The notes under the pieces: model-generated
The model's database searches: none
Seen by the model: the letters and a program-made list of their open reading frames with translations, nothing else
Told to the model about the DNA's origin: nothing
Position numbers and translations under genes: made by a program
Assembly: GCF_017498485.1 (NCBI RefSeq)
Contig: NZ_CP071795.1
Span: 1,178,001 to 1,242,000, forward strand
DNA: 64,000 nt
Direction of reading: 5' to 3'
DNA from: Polaribacter batillariae
Lineage (GTDB): Bacteria > Bacteroidota > Bacteroidia > Flavobacteriales > Flavobacteriaceae
Shown: in pieces, positions 48,020 to 56,229 of the stretch
Layout of the letters: each line of letters starts with the position of its first letter
Numbering within the stretch: position 1 is the stretch's first letter

Positions 48020-49219
48020 TTATAAAACGCCTACTTCTTGCATACACGATTTCATCATTTCGTAGGTTCTTTCTATGTTGTTGTCTAAGCCTATTGAAAA
48101 ACGAATTAAACCATCTGAAAGCCCCATTTCTTTTTGCTCGTCTTCTGGAATTTCTGAGGATGTAGAACTTCCTGGTGCAGAAAATAATGTCTTATAAAAA
48201 CCTAAACTTACGGCTAAATACCCCAAATTTTTATGCTGCATTAATTCCATTAATTCGTTGGCTTTTTCTAAAGAGCCAACGTCTATGGTTAACATGCCTC
48301 CAAAACCGTATTCTGGATTCATCATGGTTGTAAATAATTGATGAGATGGGTGAGATGCCAAACCTGGATAAACCGTTTTTAAACCATCTTTCTCGAATTT
48401 TTCTGCTAAAAAAGCGGCGTTAAAACTGTGTTGTTTCATTCTAATATGCAAGGTTCTCATATTTTTTAGAATAGATGCAGCTCGCAAACTATCCATTGTT
48501 GCACCTAACAACATACAAGCGCCATCGTTTACATTTCGCAAATCGTTAATAAATTCTTGTGAACCACAAACCACACCACCAACTGTGTCTGAAGAGCCAT
48601 TGATAAACTTTGTTAAACTATGGCAAACGATGTCTGCTCCTAATTTTGCGGGCGAAATCGACAATGGCGAAAAGGTATTATCTACCACTAATTTTAAATT
48701 GTATTTTTTCGCTAAAGCGGATAAACCTGCGATATCTGCAACTTCTAAAAGCGGATTACTAACAGCTTCGCAGTATAAAACTTTGGTGTTTTTTGTAATT
48801 GCAGCTTCTACAACATCTAGTTTTGTAATGTCTATAAAAGTTGTTTCTACATGAAATCTTGGTGCAAAATTCTTTAAAAAAGCATAGGTTCCTCCGTAAA
48901 TGGTTCTGCTGGAAACAATATGGTCTCCTGCACCACACAACTGCATTAAAACCGGTGTAATTGCACCCATTCCAGATGCTGTAACATTGGCGGTTTCTGT
49001 GCCTTCCATCGCTGCTAATGCTTCGCCTAAATATAAATTTGAAGGTGTAGAATGGCGTGAGTATAAATAACAACCATCTGCATTGCCTTCGAACGTATCG
49101 AACATTGTTTTTGCGGATAAAAAGGTATAGGTAGATGAATCTGAAATGGATGGATTTACACCACCGAATTCGCCAAAATATTGTAAATCTTGAATTTTAT
49201 CTGCTGGATTGAATTTCAT
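48020..49219 (-). CDS. Cys/Met-metabolism PLP enzyme (methionine gamma-lyase-like)
   Basis: 399 residues of the fold-type I gamma family. Visible are YSRHSTPSNLYLGEALAAMEG, the cofactor-stacking region SRTIYGGTYAF, KLVVDNTFSPL and the PLP Lys in VCHSLTKFINGSSD. Cleavage of methionine to methanethiol, or O-acetylhomoserine sulfhydrylation, are both possible. Pairing with a divergent Lrp-type regulator favours an amino-acid-responsive catabolic role (inference). Confidence 0.85.
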   Translation of the reverse strand: MKFNPADKIQDLQYFGEFGGVNPSISDSSTYTFLSAKTMFDTFEGNADGCYLYSRHSTPSNLYLGEALAAMEGTETANVTASGMGAITPVLMQLCGAGDHIVSSRTIYGGTYAFLKNFAPRFHVETTFIDITKLDVVEAAITKNTKVLYCEAVSNPLLEVADIAGLSALAKKYNLKLVVDNTFSPLSISPAKLGADIVCHSLTKFINGSSDTVGGVVCGSQEFINDLRNVNDGACMLLGATMDSLRAASILKNMRTLHIRMKQHSFNAAFLAEKFEKDGLKTVYPGLASHPSHQLFTTMMNPEYGFGGMLTIDVGSLEKANELMELMQHKNLGYLAVSLGFYKTLFSAPGSSTSSEIPEDEQKEMGLSDGLIRFSIGLDNNIERTYEMMKSCMQEVGVL

Positions 49220-49243
49220 TTGTAACTATTTTTAAATTTAGCA

Positions 49244-49274
49244 CAAAACTATACATATACAGATAATTAATCAA
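49244..49274 (-). promoter_or_regulatory. Promoter of the PLP enzyme gene
   Basis: On the minus strand TTG (49272-49274), 20 nt, TAGTTTTG (49244-49251), a full consensus match 24 nt before the ATG. Confidence 0.75.
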
Positions 49275-49285
49275 CATAACATATA

Positions 49286-49310
49286 AAATATAGTTTTTAT
49301 TTCTATATTT
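49286..49310. promoter_or_regulatory. Inverted repeat, candidate Lrp-type operator
   Basis: AAATATAG-N9-CTATATTT lies between the two divergent genes. Its right arm overlaps the -7 box TATATTTG (49304-49311) of the regulator gene, so binding could autorepress. Confidence 0.45.
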
Positions 49311-49381
49311 GATTTAATTAATAGTTTTAAAAACTAAAAACCGATTCGTTATTTACTGTTTTTAGATAATTTTTAGTGTAT

Positions 49382-49840
49382 ATGTTAGACAAAATCGATA
49401 AAGAACTGATAAATTTACTGCAAAAAGACAGTAAACAGACTACAAAACAACTGTCTTTACAGTTAAATTTATCTGTAACTGCGGTTTATGAACGGATTAA
49501 AAAATTGGAAAAAGAAAAGGTGATTGAAAAGTATGTTGCCATCATCAATAAAAATAAAATTGAAAAGTCTTTTTTAGTTTTTTGCCATATTAAACTAGTG
49601 CAACATTCTAAAGAATATGTAACCACTTTTGAGCGTGAAATTTTAAAACTCGAAGAAGTTTCGGAATGTTTTCACGTAAGTGGAGATTACGATTATATAT
49701 TAAAAATTTACGCTAAAGATATGGACGAATACCGAGATTTTATGGTAACCAAGCTAACAGCTATAAAATATATTGGAAGTACACAGAGTACTTTTACCAT
49801 CGAAAAAGTAAAAAATACGACTGCTATACATTTATCTTAA
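49382..49840 (+). CDS. Lrp/AsnC-family transcriptional regulator
   Basis: 152 residues from ATG 49382 (GTG 49376 is an alternative). The N-terminal helix-turn-helix is LDKIDKELINLLQKDSKQTT with LSVTAVYERIKKLEKEKVI, and the C-terminal RAM domain contains VSECFHVSGDYDYILKIYA. It is divergent from the methionine gamma-lyase-like gene, which is its likely target. It abuts the CPBP gene with no gap. Confidence 0.93.
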   Translation: MLDKIDKELINLLQKDSKQTTKQLSLQLNLSVTAVYERIKKLEKEKVIEKYVAIINKNKIEKSFLVFCHIKLVQHSKEYVTTFEREILKLEEVSECFHVSGDYDYILKIYAKDMDEYRDFMVTKLTAIKYIGSTQSTFTIEKVKNTTAIHLS

Positions 49841-50467
49841 ATGCAAACTACCAACTATAAACTTACCGAACTTTTTATTTTTTTTATATTGATTCCAATT
49901 AGTTTTTGCTTTAAATATTCACCAATTTTAAAACTGATTATCGGTCTTTTGGGTTTTGCGTATATTTTGTATGTTATTTTAAAGGTAGAGAAAATTCAAC
50001 TTACAATTAGAAAGGATATCAATTGGAAAAACTTTTGGAAAACAACACTTTTAAAATTTCTGGTAATTGCTGTTTTTACAGCCGTTTTTGTTTGGTTTAC
50101 TGATAAAGAAAGTTTTTTTACTGTTGTTGTAAACAAACCTTTTATGTGGATGCTATTTCTACTTATTTATGCTTTTTTATCTGTATATCCGCAAGAAGTC
50201 TTATTTAGAACGTTCTTCTTTAAACGCTATGAAAATCTGTTTAAAAACGAGAAATTATTTCTTTTTATAAATGCAGTTTTGTTTTCTGTGGCTCATTTAT
50301 TTTTTAGAAATACTATTGTTATTATCATTACTTTTATAGGCGGTCTTTTATTTGCAATTACCTATAAAAAAACAAAGTCCACTTTTTTAGTTTCTATCGA
50401 ACACGCTATTTATGGTTGCTGGTTATTTACTGTTGGTATGGGAAATATGTTGGGTTTTCCTTCTTAA
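49841..50467 (+). CDS. CPBP-family intramembrane metalloprotease
   Basis: 208 residues with about six membrane helices. The CPBP (Abi) motifs are YPQEVLFRTFFF (the usual EExxxR is QExxxR here), VLFSVAHLFF and IEHAIYGCW. In bacteria such proteins process membrane substrates or confer bacteriocin immunity; the target is unknown. It starts at the base after the regulator's stop codon. Confidence 0.9.
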   Translation: MQTTNYKLTELFIFFILIPISFCFKYSPILKLIIGLLGFAYILYVILKVEKIQLTIRKDINWKNFWKTTLLKFLVIAVFTAVFVWFTDKESFFTVVVNKPFMWMLFLLIYAFLSVYPQEVLFRTFFFKRYENLFKNEKLFLFINAVLFSVAHLFFRNTIVIIITFIGGLLFAITYKKTKSTFLVSIEHAIYGCWLFTVGMGNMLGFPS

Positions 50468-50481
50468 GAATATGGAAAAAT

Positions 50482-50512
50482 AAAACCCAAAACTTTCGTT
50501 CTGGGTTTTTGC
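50482..50512 (+). terminator. Terminator after the CPBP gene
   Basis: AAAACCCA-AAC / GTT-TGGGTTTTT with a TTTC loop and a T run, 15 nt after the stop. It may also serve the convergent yceI-like gene. Confidence 0.8.
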
Positions 50513-50535
50513 AAAAACTTAATATTTTTTAATAT

Positions 50536-51168
50536 TTATTTTGTTACAACTGTAAATTGTAACTCCATAATATCGTCGATAAATTTGTCTTTTAAAGCAG
50601 CATCTATTTTTTTAGATTTATAAGTAACGCCAAAATCTGTTCTATCTACATTAAATGTTTCACTTTTAAAAGTGGTAATGTTGCCTTCTGTAGAAATCGT
50701 CGCCGGAATTGTAATGCTTTTTGTAATGTCTTTTAAAGTTAAATTACCTGTTACTGCTAATTTACCTTCATTTTCTTTAACACTTGTAATTACAAATTTA
50801 GAGGTTGGATATTTCGCAACATCAAAGAAGTCTGGAGAAGATAAATGCCCTTCTAATTTTCCAGCTCCTTCAGAACCTTTCATGTCTTCGTTTTTAATTG
50901 TAGTCATATCTATTACAAAAACACCATTTTTTAATTCTCCATCTTCAACAACTAAACCTCCACTTTTTAAAGCAACAGTTCCGTCATGTGCTCCTGTTGG
51001 TTTTGTCCCTTTCCACGATATTACAGAAGCTTCTGTATTTACATTGTTTAAATCTGCAGCATTTACTTCTACTTTTACCGCTTCTTTAACTTCTACTTTT
51101 TCTTTTTTGTTTTTACATGCAGTTAAAACTGATGCTGCAACTACTATTGATAAAATTATTTTTTTCAT
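50536..51168 (-). CDS. YceI-family lipoprotein
   Basis: 210 residues from ATG 51168, where the lipoprotein signal begins (KKIILSIVVAASVLTAC, Cys18). An upstream ATG at 51222 lies in the promoter. The YceI lipocalin-like domain covers ASVISWKGTKPTGAHDGTVAL, FVIDMTTIKNEDM, LEGHLSSPDFFDVAKYPTSK and FGVTYKSK. YceI proteins bind isoprenoid-type lipids. Confidence 0.93.
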   Translation of the reverse strand: MKKIILSIVVAASVLTACKNKKEKVEVKEAVKVEVNAADLNNVNTEASVISWKGTKPTGAHDGTVALKSGGLVVEDGELKNGVFVIDMTTIKNEDMKGSEGAGKLEGHLSSPDFFDVAKYPTSKFVITSVKENEGKLAVTGNLTLKDITKSITIPATISTEGNITTFKSETFNVDRTDFGVTYKSKKIDAALKDKFIDDIMELQFTVVTK

Positions 51169-51219
51169 TTTTGTTAGTTTAAAATTCGTTTTTATTTTTT
51201 GGGTATTTATTTTCCATGG

Positions 51220-51227
51220 CAAATATA
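51220..51227 (-). promoter_or_regulatory. -7 box for the yceI-like gene
   Basis: Minus-strand TATATTTG, an exact match 51 nt upstream of ATG 51168. No -33 TTG was found. Confidence 0.45.
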
Positions 51228-51258
51228 CAATTAATTTATTTTCCTTGGAAACTATTTT

Positions 51259-51972
51259 TTACTTTTTTATTAAATAGTTTACTACGTGAGCTGCAGCCTG
51301 CAATCCGAAAGCAGCAGGCATAAAGCTAATGGTGCCATAATACGATTTTTTAAAATTGGTTCCATCTGTAATTTTTACACTTTCTGTTCTTTGAACTTCT
51401 TCTGAATACACTGCTTTTACACCTTTATCTACTTTTCTTTCTTTTAAACGTTTTCTTAAAACTCTTGCCATGGTACAATTCTTTGTTTTGGCAATGTCTT
51501 TTACTCGAATTTTAGTAGCATCTAACTTTCCTCCTGCTCCCATAGAAGAAATAATTTTTACTTTTTTTCTTCTTGCAGCAACAATTAAATTAATTTTTGG
51601 TGTAATGCTATCGATACAATCCAACACATAATCAAACTCTTTTGATACGATTTCGTACGCTCTTTCTGGAGATAAAAATTCCTTTAAAACTGTTAATTTT
51701 AAATCTGGATTGATGTCTTTTAATCTTTCTGATAAAACTGTTGTTTTTGCTTTACCAATGGTAGATTGTAAGGCTGGTAATTGTCTATTGATATTGGTTT
51801 TATCAAAAACATCTCCATCTACAATAGTTATTTTTCCAACGCCTGCTCTTGCAATAAATTCTGCAGCATAACTGCCAACTCCTCCCAAACCAACGACTAA
51901 AACATTGGCTTTTTGTAATTTTTCAATCCCTTCTTTTTGTACCAATAATTCGGTTCTTTCTAACCAACTCAT
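51259..51972 (-). CDS. tcdA: tRNA threonylcarbamoyladenosine dehydratase (ThiF/E1-like)
   Basis: 237 residues. The adenylating-enzyme nucleotide loop VVGLGGVGSYAAEFIARAGVG, the NINRQLPA motif and DYVLDCIDSITPK are clear, as is the TcdA C-terminus GTISFMPAAFGL. It converts t6A37 to the cyclic hydantoin form on ANN-decoding tRNAs. It is followed on the same strand by the yceI-like gene. Confidence 0.93.
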   Translation of the reverse strand: MSWLERTELLVQKEGIEKLQKANVLVVGLGGVGSYAAEFIARAGVGKITIVDGDVFDKTNINRQLPALQSTIGKAKTTVLSERLKDINPDLKLTVLKEFLSPERAYEIVSKEFDYVLDCIDSITPKINLIVAARRKKVKIISSMGAGGKLDATKIRVKDIAKTKNCTMARVLRKRLKERKVDKGVKAVYSEEVQRTESVKITDGTNFKKSYYGTISFMPAAFGLQAAAHVVNYLIKK

Positions 51973-52097
51973 ACTAAACTTATAAAATATTAATGTCTGT
52001 TCGAGCCTTTCGTCTTCGCTCGAGACAGGCTAAACTCGAGAACTAATTTTTAATCTTATTAATTCTTTTAACCTCTCGAGAACTGCGTTCGTTACTT

Positions 52098-52772
52098 TTA
52101 ACAAAAATCTCTTTTTATTGAAAGTAATGCTCGAGGAGACAAAAAATTAAAATTTTCTTTTATTATTTGCTGAAGCTTTTCAACTTCTATTCTTTTTAAA
52201 TTTGCTGCTTTTTGATAAATTTCTTGAATTTTAATTTCTGAATCGTCTGTTTCTAAAAGTAACACATTCAAAGGAATTTCTGAAACTACTTTTTGTAATT
52301 TTTTATTTTTGATGATTGCTGCTCCAAATGATAATAGAATTCCATTTTTTAATAAACTTTTGGCTACTTGTACATTTTTATTGAAGCCATGTAAAATCCA
52401 TTTTTGTTTTGGTTTTATTTCTTTTTTAATTTCAATAATTTCTTGAAATGCTTTTACACAGTGGATAATTAAAGGTTTGTTGTGTTTTTCTGAAAGCAAG
52501 ACTTGTTTTCTGAAAACTTCTTGTTGAAGTTTAAAGTCTGTTTCTGTAATTTTATCTAAGCCACATTCGCCAATTGCAAAACAGTTTTTATGTTGAAGTT
52601 GCTCTTCAACAAATAAAAGTTCTTCTTCTATATTATTTTTATTGAGATACCAAGGATGAATTCCGATTGAAAAAGGCGAGGAAAAATCTACTGAATTTGG
52701 GTATTTATTTTCTATAGAAAAAACGTTTTCTGCGAAAGACTTTTGGTGTGTATGAATGTCGATAAAAGTCAA
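52098..52772 (-). CDS. TatD-family metal-dependent hydrolase
   Basis: 224 residues, slightly shorter than the usual 250 or so. Metal ligands are visible in FIDIHTHQK, AIGECGLD, PLIIHCVKAF and LLETDDS. The last residues (NFLSPRALLSIKRDFC) do not look like a normal TatD end and are encoded by a repeat carrying CTCGAG motifs (about 52000-52140), so the C-terminus was probably replaced. TatD proteins have DNase or tRNA-editing-like activity. It starts 5 nt after dtd. Confidence 0.88.
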   Translation of the reverse strand: MTFIDIHTHQKSFAENVFSIENKYPNSVDFSSPFSIGIHPWYLNKNNIEEELLFVEEQLQHKNCFAIGECGLDKITETDFKLQQEVFRKQVLLSEKHNKPLIIHCVKAFQEIIEIKKEIKPKQKWILHGFNKNVQVAKSLLKNGILLSFGAAIIKNKKLQKVVSEIPLNVLLLETDDSEIKIQEIYQKAANLKRIEVEKLQQIIKENFNFLSPRALLSIKRDFC

Positions 52773-52777
52773 AATAA

Positions 52778-53230
52778 CTATTCTTTATTTTTTGAATCGA
52801 TAATAATAGTAACTGGACCGTCATTTAATAACTCGACTTTCATGTCTGCACCAAATTCGCCTGTTTGCACCTTTTTACCCAACTCGTTTTCTAACGTTTT
52901 TACAAAGTTGTTATATAAAGTAATGGCAATATCGGGTTTTGCTGCTTTTATGTAACTGGGTCTGTTTCCTTTTTTGGTAGATGCTTGCAAGGTAAACTGA
53001 CTTACAACAATCGCATCTCCATTGCTTTCTAATAAAGAATTATTCATAACTCCATTTTCGTCGTTAAAAATGCGCAAGTTTGCTGTTTTTCGAACCAACC
53101 AATTGATATCTTCTTGTGTGTCTTCTGCAACAATTCCTAATAAAATTAAGAGTCCGTTTTTAATGTTTGCAACTTTTTCTTCGTTAATAGTTACACTTGC
53201 TTTTGAAACTCTTTGAATTACAATTTTCAT
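52778..53230 (-). CDS. dtd: D-aminoacyl-tRNA deacylase
   Basis: 150 residues, full length. It begins MKIVIQRVSKASVTI, has the active-site strand VVSQFTLQASTKKGNRPSY and the NDGPVTIIID end with the cross-subunit Gly-Pro-like signature. It removes D-amino acids (and glycine from tRNA-Ala) mischarged on tRNA. It is upstream of the tatD-like gene in the same operon. Confidence 0.96.
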   Translation of the reverse strand: MKIVIQRVSKASVTINEEKVANIKNGLLILLGIVAEDTQEDINWLVRKTANLRIFNDENGVMNNSLLESNGDAIVVSQFTLQASTKKGNRPSYIKAAKPDIAITLYNNFVKTLENELGKKVQTGEFGADMKVELLNDGPVTIIIDSKNKE

Positions 53231-53409
53231 ATTTACCTAAATCTCCAAAAGGAACTTTTACTTTTTGAATTTTTATAAACTTTTACGACTACTTTAAATC
53301 TTTTCTTTCTTTTAAAACGAAACATCTACTTCGTAAATAATTACTATTCTTATTTTTTTTAAATTATTCTTTTTAAGAGAGATTTTTTCCTTTGGGAAAT
53401 TAAAGCGGG

Positions 53410-54378
53410 TTATTCTTCGTTCCAAACATCTGTTCTAAAATGCTCTGTTTCTTCTTCGCCTTCTAAAATTTGTAAGTAACTTTTATAACGAGACCAAGAT
53501 ACTTTTTCTTCTTCTAAAGCTTCTTTTACAGCGCATTTTGGTTCTTTTGTATGAATACAATTATTAAATTTACAGTCTTGTTTTAACGCGAAAAACTCTG
53601 GAAAATAATCTCCTAATTCGTATTTGTCGATATTTACTACTCCAAAACCTTTAATACCTGGTGTGTCTATAATTTTTGTATCGTTTTTGTTTTCGATGCT
53701 TAAATCGAACATTTCTGCAAAAGTTGTAGTGTGTTTTCCTTGATTGTGTTGGTCGGATATTTCTTTAGTTTTTAAGTCTAAAGAAGGGTCTATTGCATTT
53801 ACCAAAGTGGTTTTTCCTACTCCTGAATGCCCTACAAACATCGATGTTTTGCCCAACATTATTTCTTTAATGGTAGCTACGTTTTTATTTTGGGTTGCAG
53901 AAACTTCTACACATCTATAACCAATGGCTTGGTAAATGTCTTTTAAGTATAAAATTTCTGCTCTTTCTTCTATTTCGTAAGCATCTATTTTATTAAAAAC
54001 TAAAATTACATCGATTCTATAGGCTCTTGCTGAAACCAAAAAACGGTCTATAAACGTAGTAAATGTTGGTGGATTGTTAATTGTAATTAATAAAAAAACC
54101 TGATCGATATTCGAAGCAATAATATGTATTTGTTTAGAAAGGTTTACAGATTTACGAACAATGTAATTATCTCTATCTAAAATAGTTTTGATAACGCCTG
54201 TTTCTTCGTCTCCTTTTTTTTCTAAATCGAACACAACTTTATCGCCAACTGCAATTGGGTTGGTGCTTTTGATGTCTTTTATTCTGAATTTTCCTTTAAT
54301 TCTACATTTGTAAAACTCGCCATGATTGGCTTTTACTTGATACCAACTTCCTGTAGATTTGTAAACGGTTCCTATCAT
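53410..54378 (-). CDS. rsgA: Ribosome small-subunit-dependent GTPase RsgA
   Basis: 322 residues: an N-terminal OB fold (VYKSTGSWYQVKANHGEFYK), a circularly permuted GTPase with NKID in VFNKIDAY, P-loop GHSGVGKTTLVNAI and DTPGIKGFG, and a C-terminal zinc module (CKFNNCIHTKEPKC). It assists late 30S maturation. The 3' end is about 180 nt from dtd. Confidence 0.97.
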   Translation of the reverse strand: MIGTVYKSTGSWYQVKANHGEFYKCRIKGKFRIKDIKSTNPIAVGDKVVFDLEKKGDEETGVIKTILDRDNYIVRKSVNLSKQIHIIASNIDQVFLLITINNPPTFTTFIDRFLVSARAYRIDVILVFNKIDAYEIEERAEILYLKDIYQAIGYRCVEVSATQNKNVATIKEIMLGKTSMFVGHSGVGKTTLVNAIDPSLDLKTKEISDQHNQGKHTTTFAEMFDLSIENKNDTKIIDTPGIKGFGVVNIDKYELGDYFPEFFALKQDCKFNNCIHTKEPKCAVKEALEEEKVSWSRYKSYLQILEGEEETEHFRTDVWNEE

Positions 54379-54507
54379 TATTACAAAGATGCAGAATTAA
54401 AATTGAATTATGAAAAATTGGTGGAAAATGAGCGGTTTTTATTTTTACCACATAGGACCATAAAAAACATAGAATTGTTATGGAGATTGAGCTGGAAGTT
54501 AACGAAA

Positions 54508-54540
54508 AGACCCTTCAGGTTTTGAAAACCTGAAGGGTCT
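54508..54540. repeat. Perfect palindrome AGACCCTTCAGGTTTT
   Basis: 16 base pairs around one G. The left and right arms differ in sequence from the 54881 copy but keep full complementarity (CCTTCAGG in place of CTCACAGG). Confidence 0.8.
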
Positions 54541-54880
54541 GAAAACATGTCTAAAAGTTATTTTTTATAACTTTCTTTTTAGGTTAGAATTTTAAGTAAT
54601 TACAATAATGTCTGTTCGAGTGATTTTTGATTTTTTTTAAGAAATTTGTACCCAAAACTTGTTAGAATGAAGAAAAATTCTCGATACAAAATTTCTGAAA
54701 AAGAAATTTCACTCGAAGTGACAGGGTTTTAAAAAAAACTATTTTTTTGCACAATAGGAATATAGAAAACATAAAGTTGTGGTGGAAATTGTTGCGAATT
54801 CGCGAATTAAAATGGTTTGTGGTGAATTTACCCAGAAAAGGTTTGAAACCTTTAGAGATTGGAGTTTTAAACCTGTAAAA

Positions 54881-54913
54881 AGACCTCACAGGTTTTAAAA
54901 ACCTGTGAGGTCT
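54881..54913. repeat. Perfect palindrome AGACCTCACAGGTTTT
   Basis: Identical to 47179-47211; 16 base pairs around one A. Confidence 0.8.
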
Positions 54914-54953
54914 AAAAATATATCTAAAAGCTATTTTTAATAACTTGTTTTTT

Positions 54954-55062
54954 AGGTTTGCGATACGCGTTAAGGATTGCAGTGGAAATCCTTTTGCCTT
55001 AAAAAAAAAGGCAAAAGATTGCAACGATAAGCCTGACCAAGCTTTTTTGCTTGGTAAAGCCC
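54954..55062. repeat. Structured intergenic element, variant 1
   Basis: Second copy of the 47247-47350 element, starting 5 nt after the stop of the DAHP synthase gene. The minus strand has GGGCTTTACC, the hairpin CCAAGC-A6-GCTTGG, TTATCGTTGCAATC, the hairpin TTTTGCC/GGCAAAA and GGATTTCC...AATCC. Arm sequences differ from the first copy but pairing is kept. Confidence 0.7.
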
Positions 55063-55067
55063 AAAAA

Positions 55068-56150
55068 CTATCCTTTTATAATCTTTTCTTGATGATTGAT
55101 GGATTCTTGGTGAATTGCCTTGAACATTTTTAAGACAAATTCTTCGCTTAAACCTCTGCTTTCGCCTTCTAAAATCATGTTTCCTAGAATTTCGTTCCAA
55201 CGTCTAGATTGTAAAACGGCAACGTTTTTCTCTTTTTTTAGTTGACCAATTTTGTCGGCAACACTCATTCTTTTACCTAACATATCTATTAACTGGCCAT
55301 CTACAACGTTAATTTGAGCTCTTAAATTTTCTAAGGAATCTCTGTAACCAGAATCGGTTTCGGTTTCTTTTCTTATTTTTAAATCTTCCATAATTTGCTT
55401 TAGTTTTGTTGGTGTAACTTGCTGTGCAGCGTCACTCCAAGCGTTGTCTGGATCGAAATGAGTCTCGATCATTAATCCATCGAAATTTAAATCTAAAGCT
55501 GTTTGTGAAACGTCGAAAATCATTTCTCTGTTTCCTGTAATGTGCGAAGGGTCGCAAATTAATGGCAAGTCTGGGAATTTATTTTGAAACTCGATGGCTA
55601 ATTGCCATTCTGGAATGTTTCTATATTTCGATTTTTCGTAGGTTGAAAATCCTCTGTGAATTGCGCCTAAATTTTTGATTCCTGCTGTGTATAATCTTTC
55701 GATACCACCTAACCATAAAGCCAAATCTGGATTTACTGGGTTTTTTACCAATACAATTTTATCGGTTCCTTCTAAGGCGTCTGCAATTTCTTGCATAATA
55801 AAAGGCGAAACTGTAGAACGTGCGCCAATCCATAATAAATCGACATCGTTTTCTAAAGCCAATTTTACGTGTGCTGCGTTTGCAACTTCTGTACAGGTTT
55901 TCATGCCTGTTTCTTCTTTTACCTTTTTAAGCCATTTTAAACCTAAAGCGCCAACGCCTTCGAAATTTCCTGGTCTTGTTCTTGGTTTCCAAATTCCTGC
56001 TCGGAAATAATTTACATCAGAATCTTTTAATTCGTGTGCAATTTTTAAAACCTGTTCTTCGGTTTCTGCACTACAAGGCCCTGCTATTACTAGTGGATGA
56101 TCTAATTTCATATCGTCCAACCATGTTCTTAATGCTGCTGTATTCTTCAT
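55068..56150 (-). CDS. Bifunctional DAHP synthase / chorismate mutase
   Basis: 360 residues from ATG 56150 (an ATG at 56192 would add 14 repeat-derived residues). The N-terminal type I-beta DAHP synthase domain shows PLVIAGPCSAET, FRAGIWKPRTRPGNF and PLICDPSHITGNRE. The C-terminal chorismate mutase (AroQ) domain shows LRAQINVVDGQLIDMLGKRM and VADKIGQLKKEKNV. It catalyses the first shikimate step and the first step specific to Phe/Tyr. Last gene of the aromatic cluster. Confidence 0.96.
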   Translation of the reverse strand: MKNTAALRTWLDDMKLDHPLVIAGPCSAETEEQVLKIAHELKDSDVNYFRAGIWKPRTRPGNFEGVGALGLKWLKKVKEETGMKTCTEVANAAHVKLALENDVDLLWIGARSTVSPFIMQEIADALEGTDKIVLVKNPVNPDLALWLGGIERLYTAGIKNLGAIHRGFSTYEKSKYRNIPEWQLAIEFQNKFPDLPLICDPSHITGNREMIFDVSQTALDLNFDGLMIETHFDPDNAWSDAAQQVTPTKLKQIMEDLKIRKETETDSGYRDSLENLRAQINVVDGQLIDMLGKRMSVADKIGQLKKEKNVAVLQSRRWNEILGNMILEGESRGLSEEFVLKMFKAIHQESINHQEKIIKG

Positions 56151-56229
56151 TTTACTAATTAATTTGTGTTGCTTAGTTTGAGATTTCTCCACAAGGTCGA
56201 AATGACAAAATAATCAACGATTTTGGCTT

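Larger units (their letters stand above)
54379..55067. other. Gene-free stretch made of repeat modules
   Basis: Two diverged copies of a module of about 200 bp (about 54440-54590 and 54750-54960) each contain an ATAGGA...AAAACATA...TTGTTATGGA-like segment, a perfect palindrome and a TCTAAAAGTTATTTTT-like tail. A structured element (54954-55062) follows. No coding sequence is evident. Confidence 0.65.
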
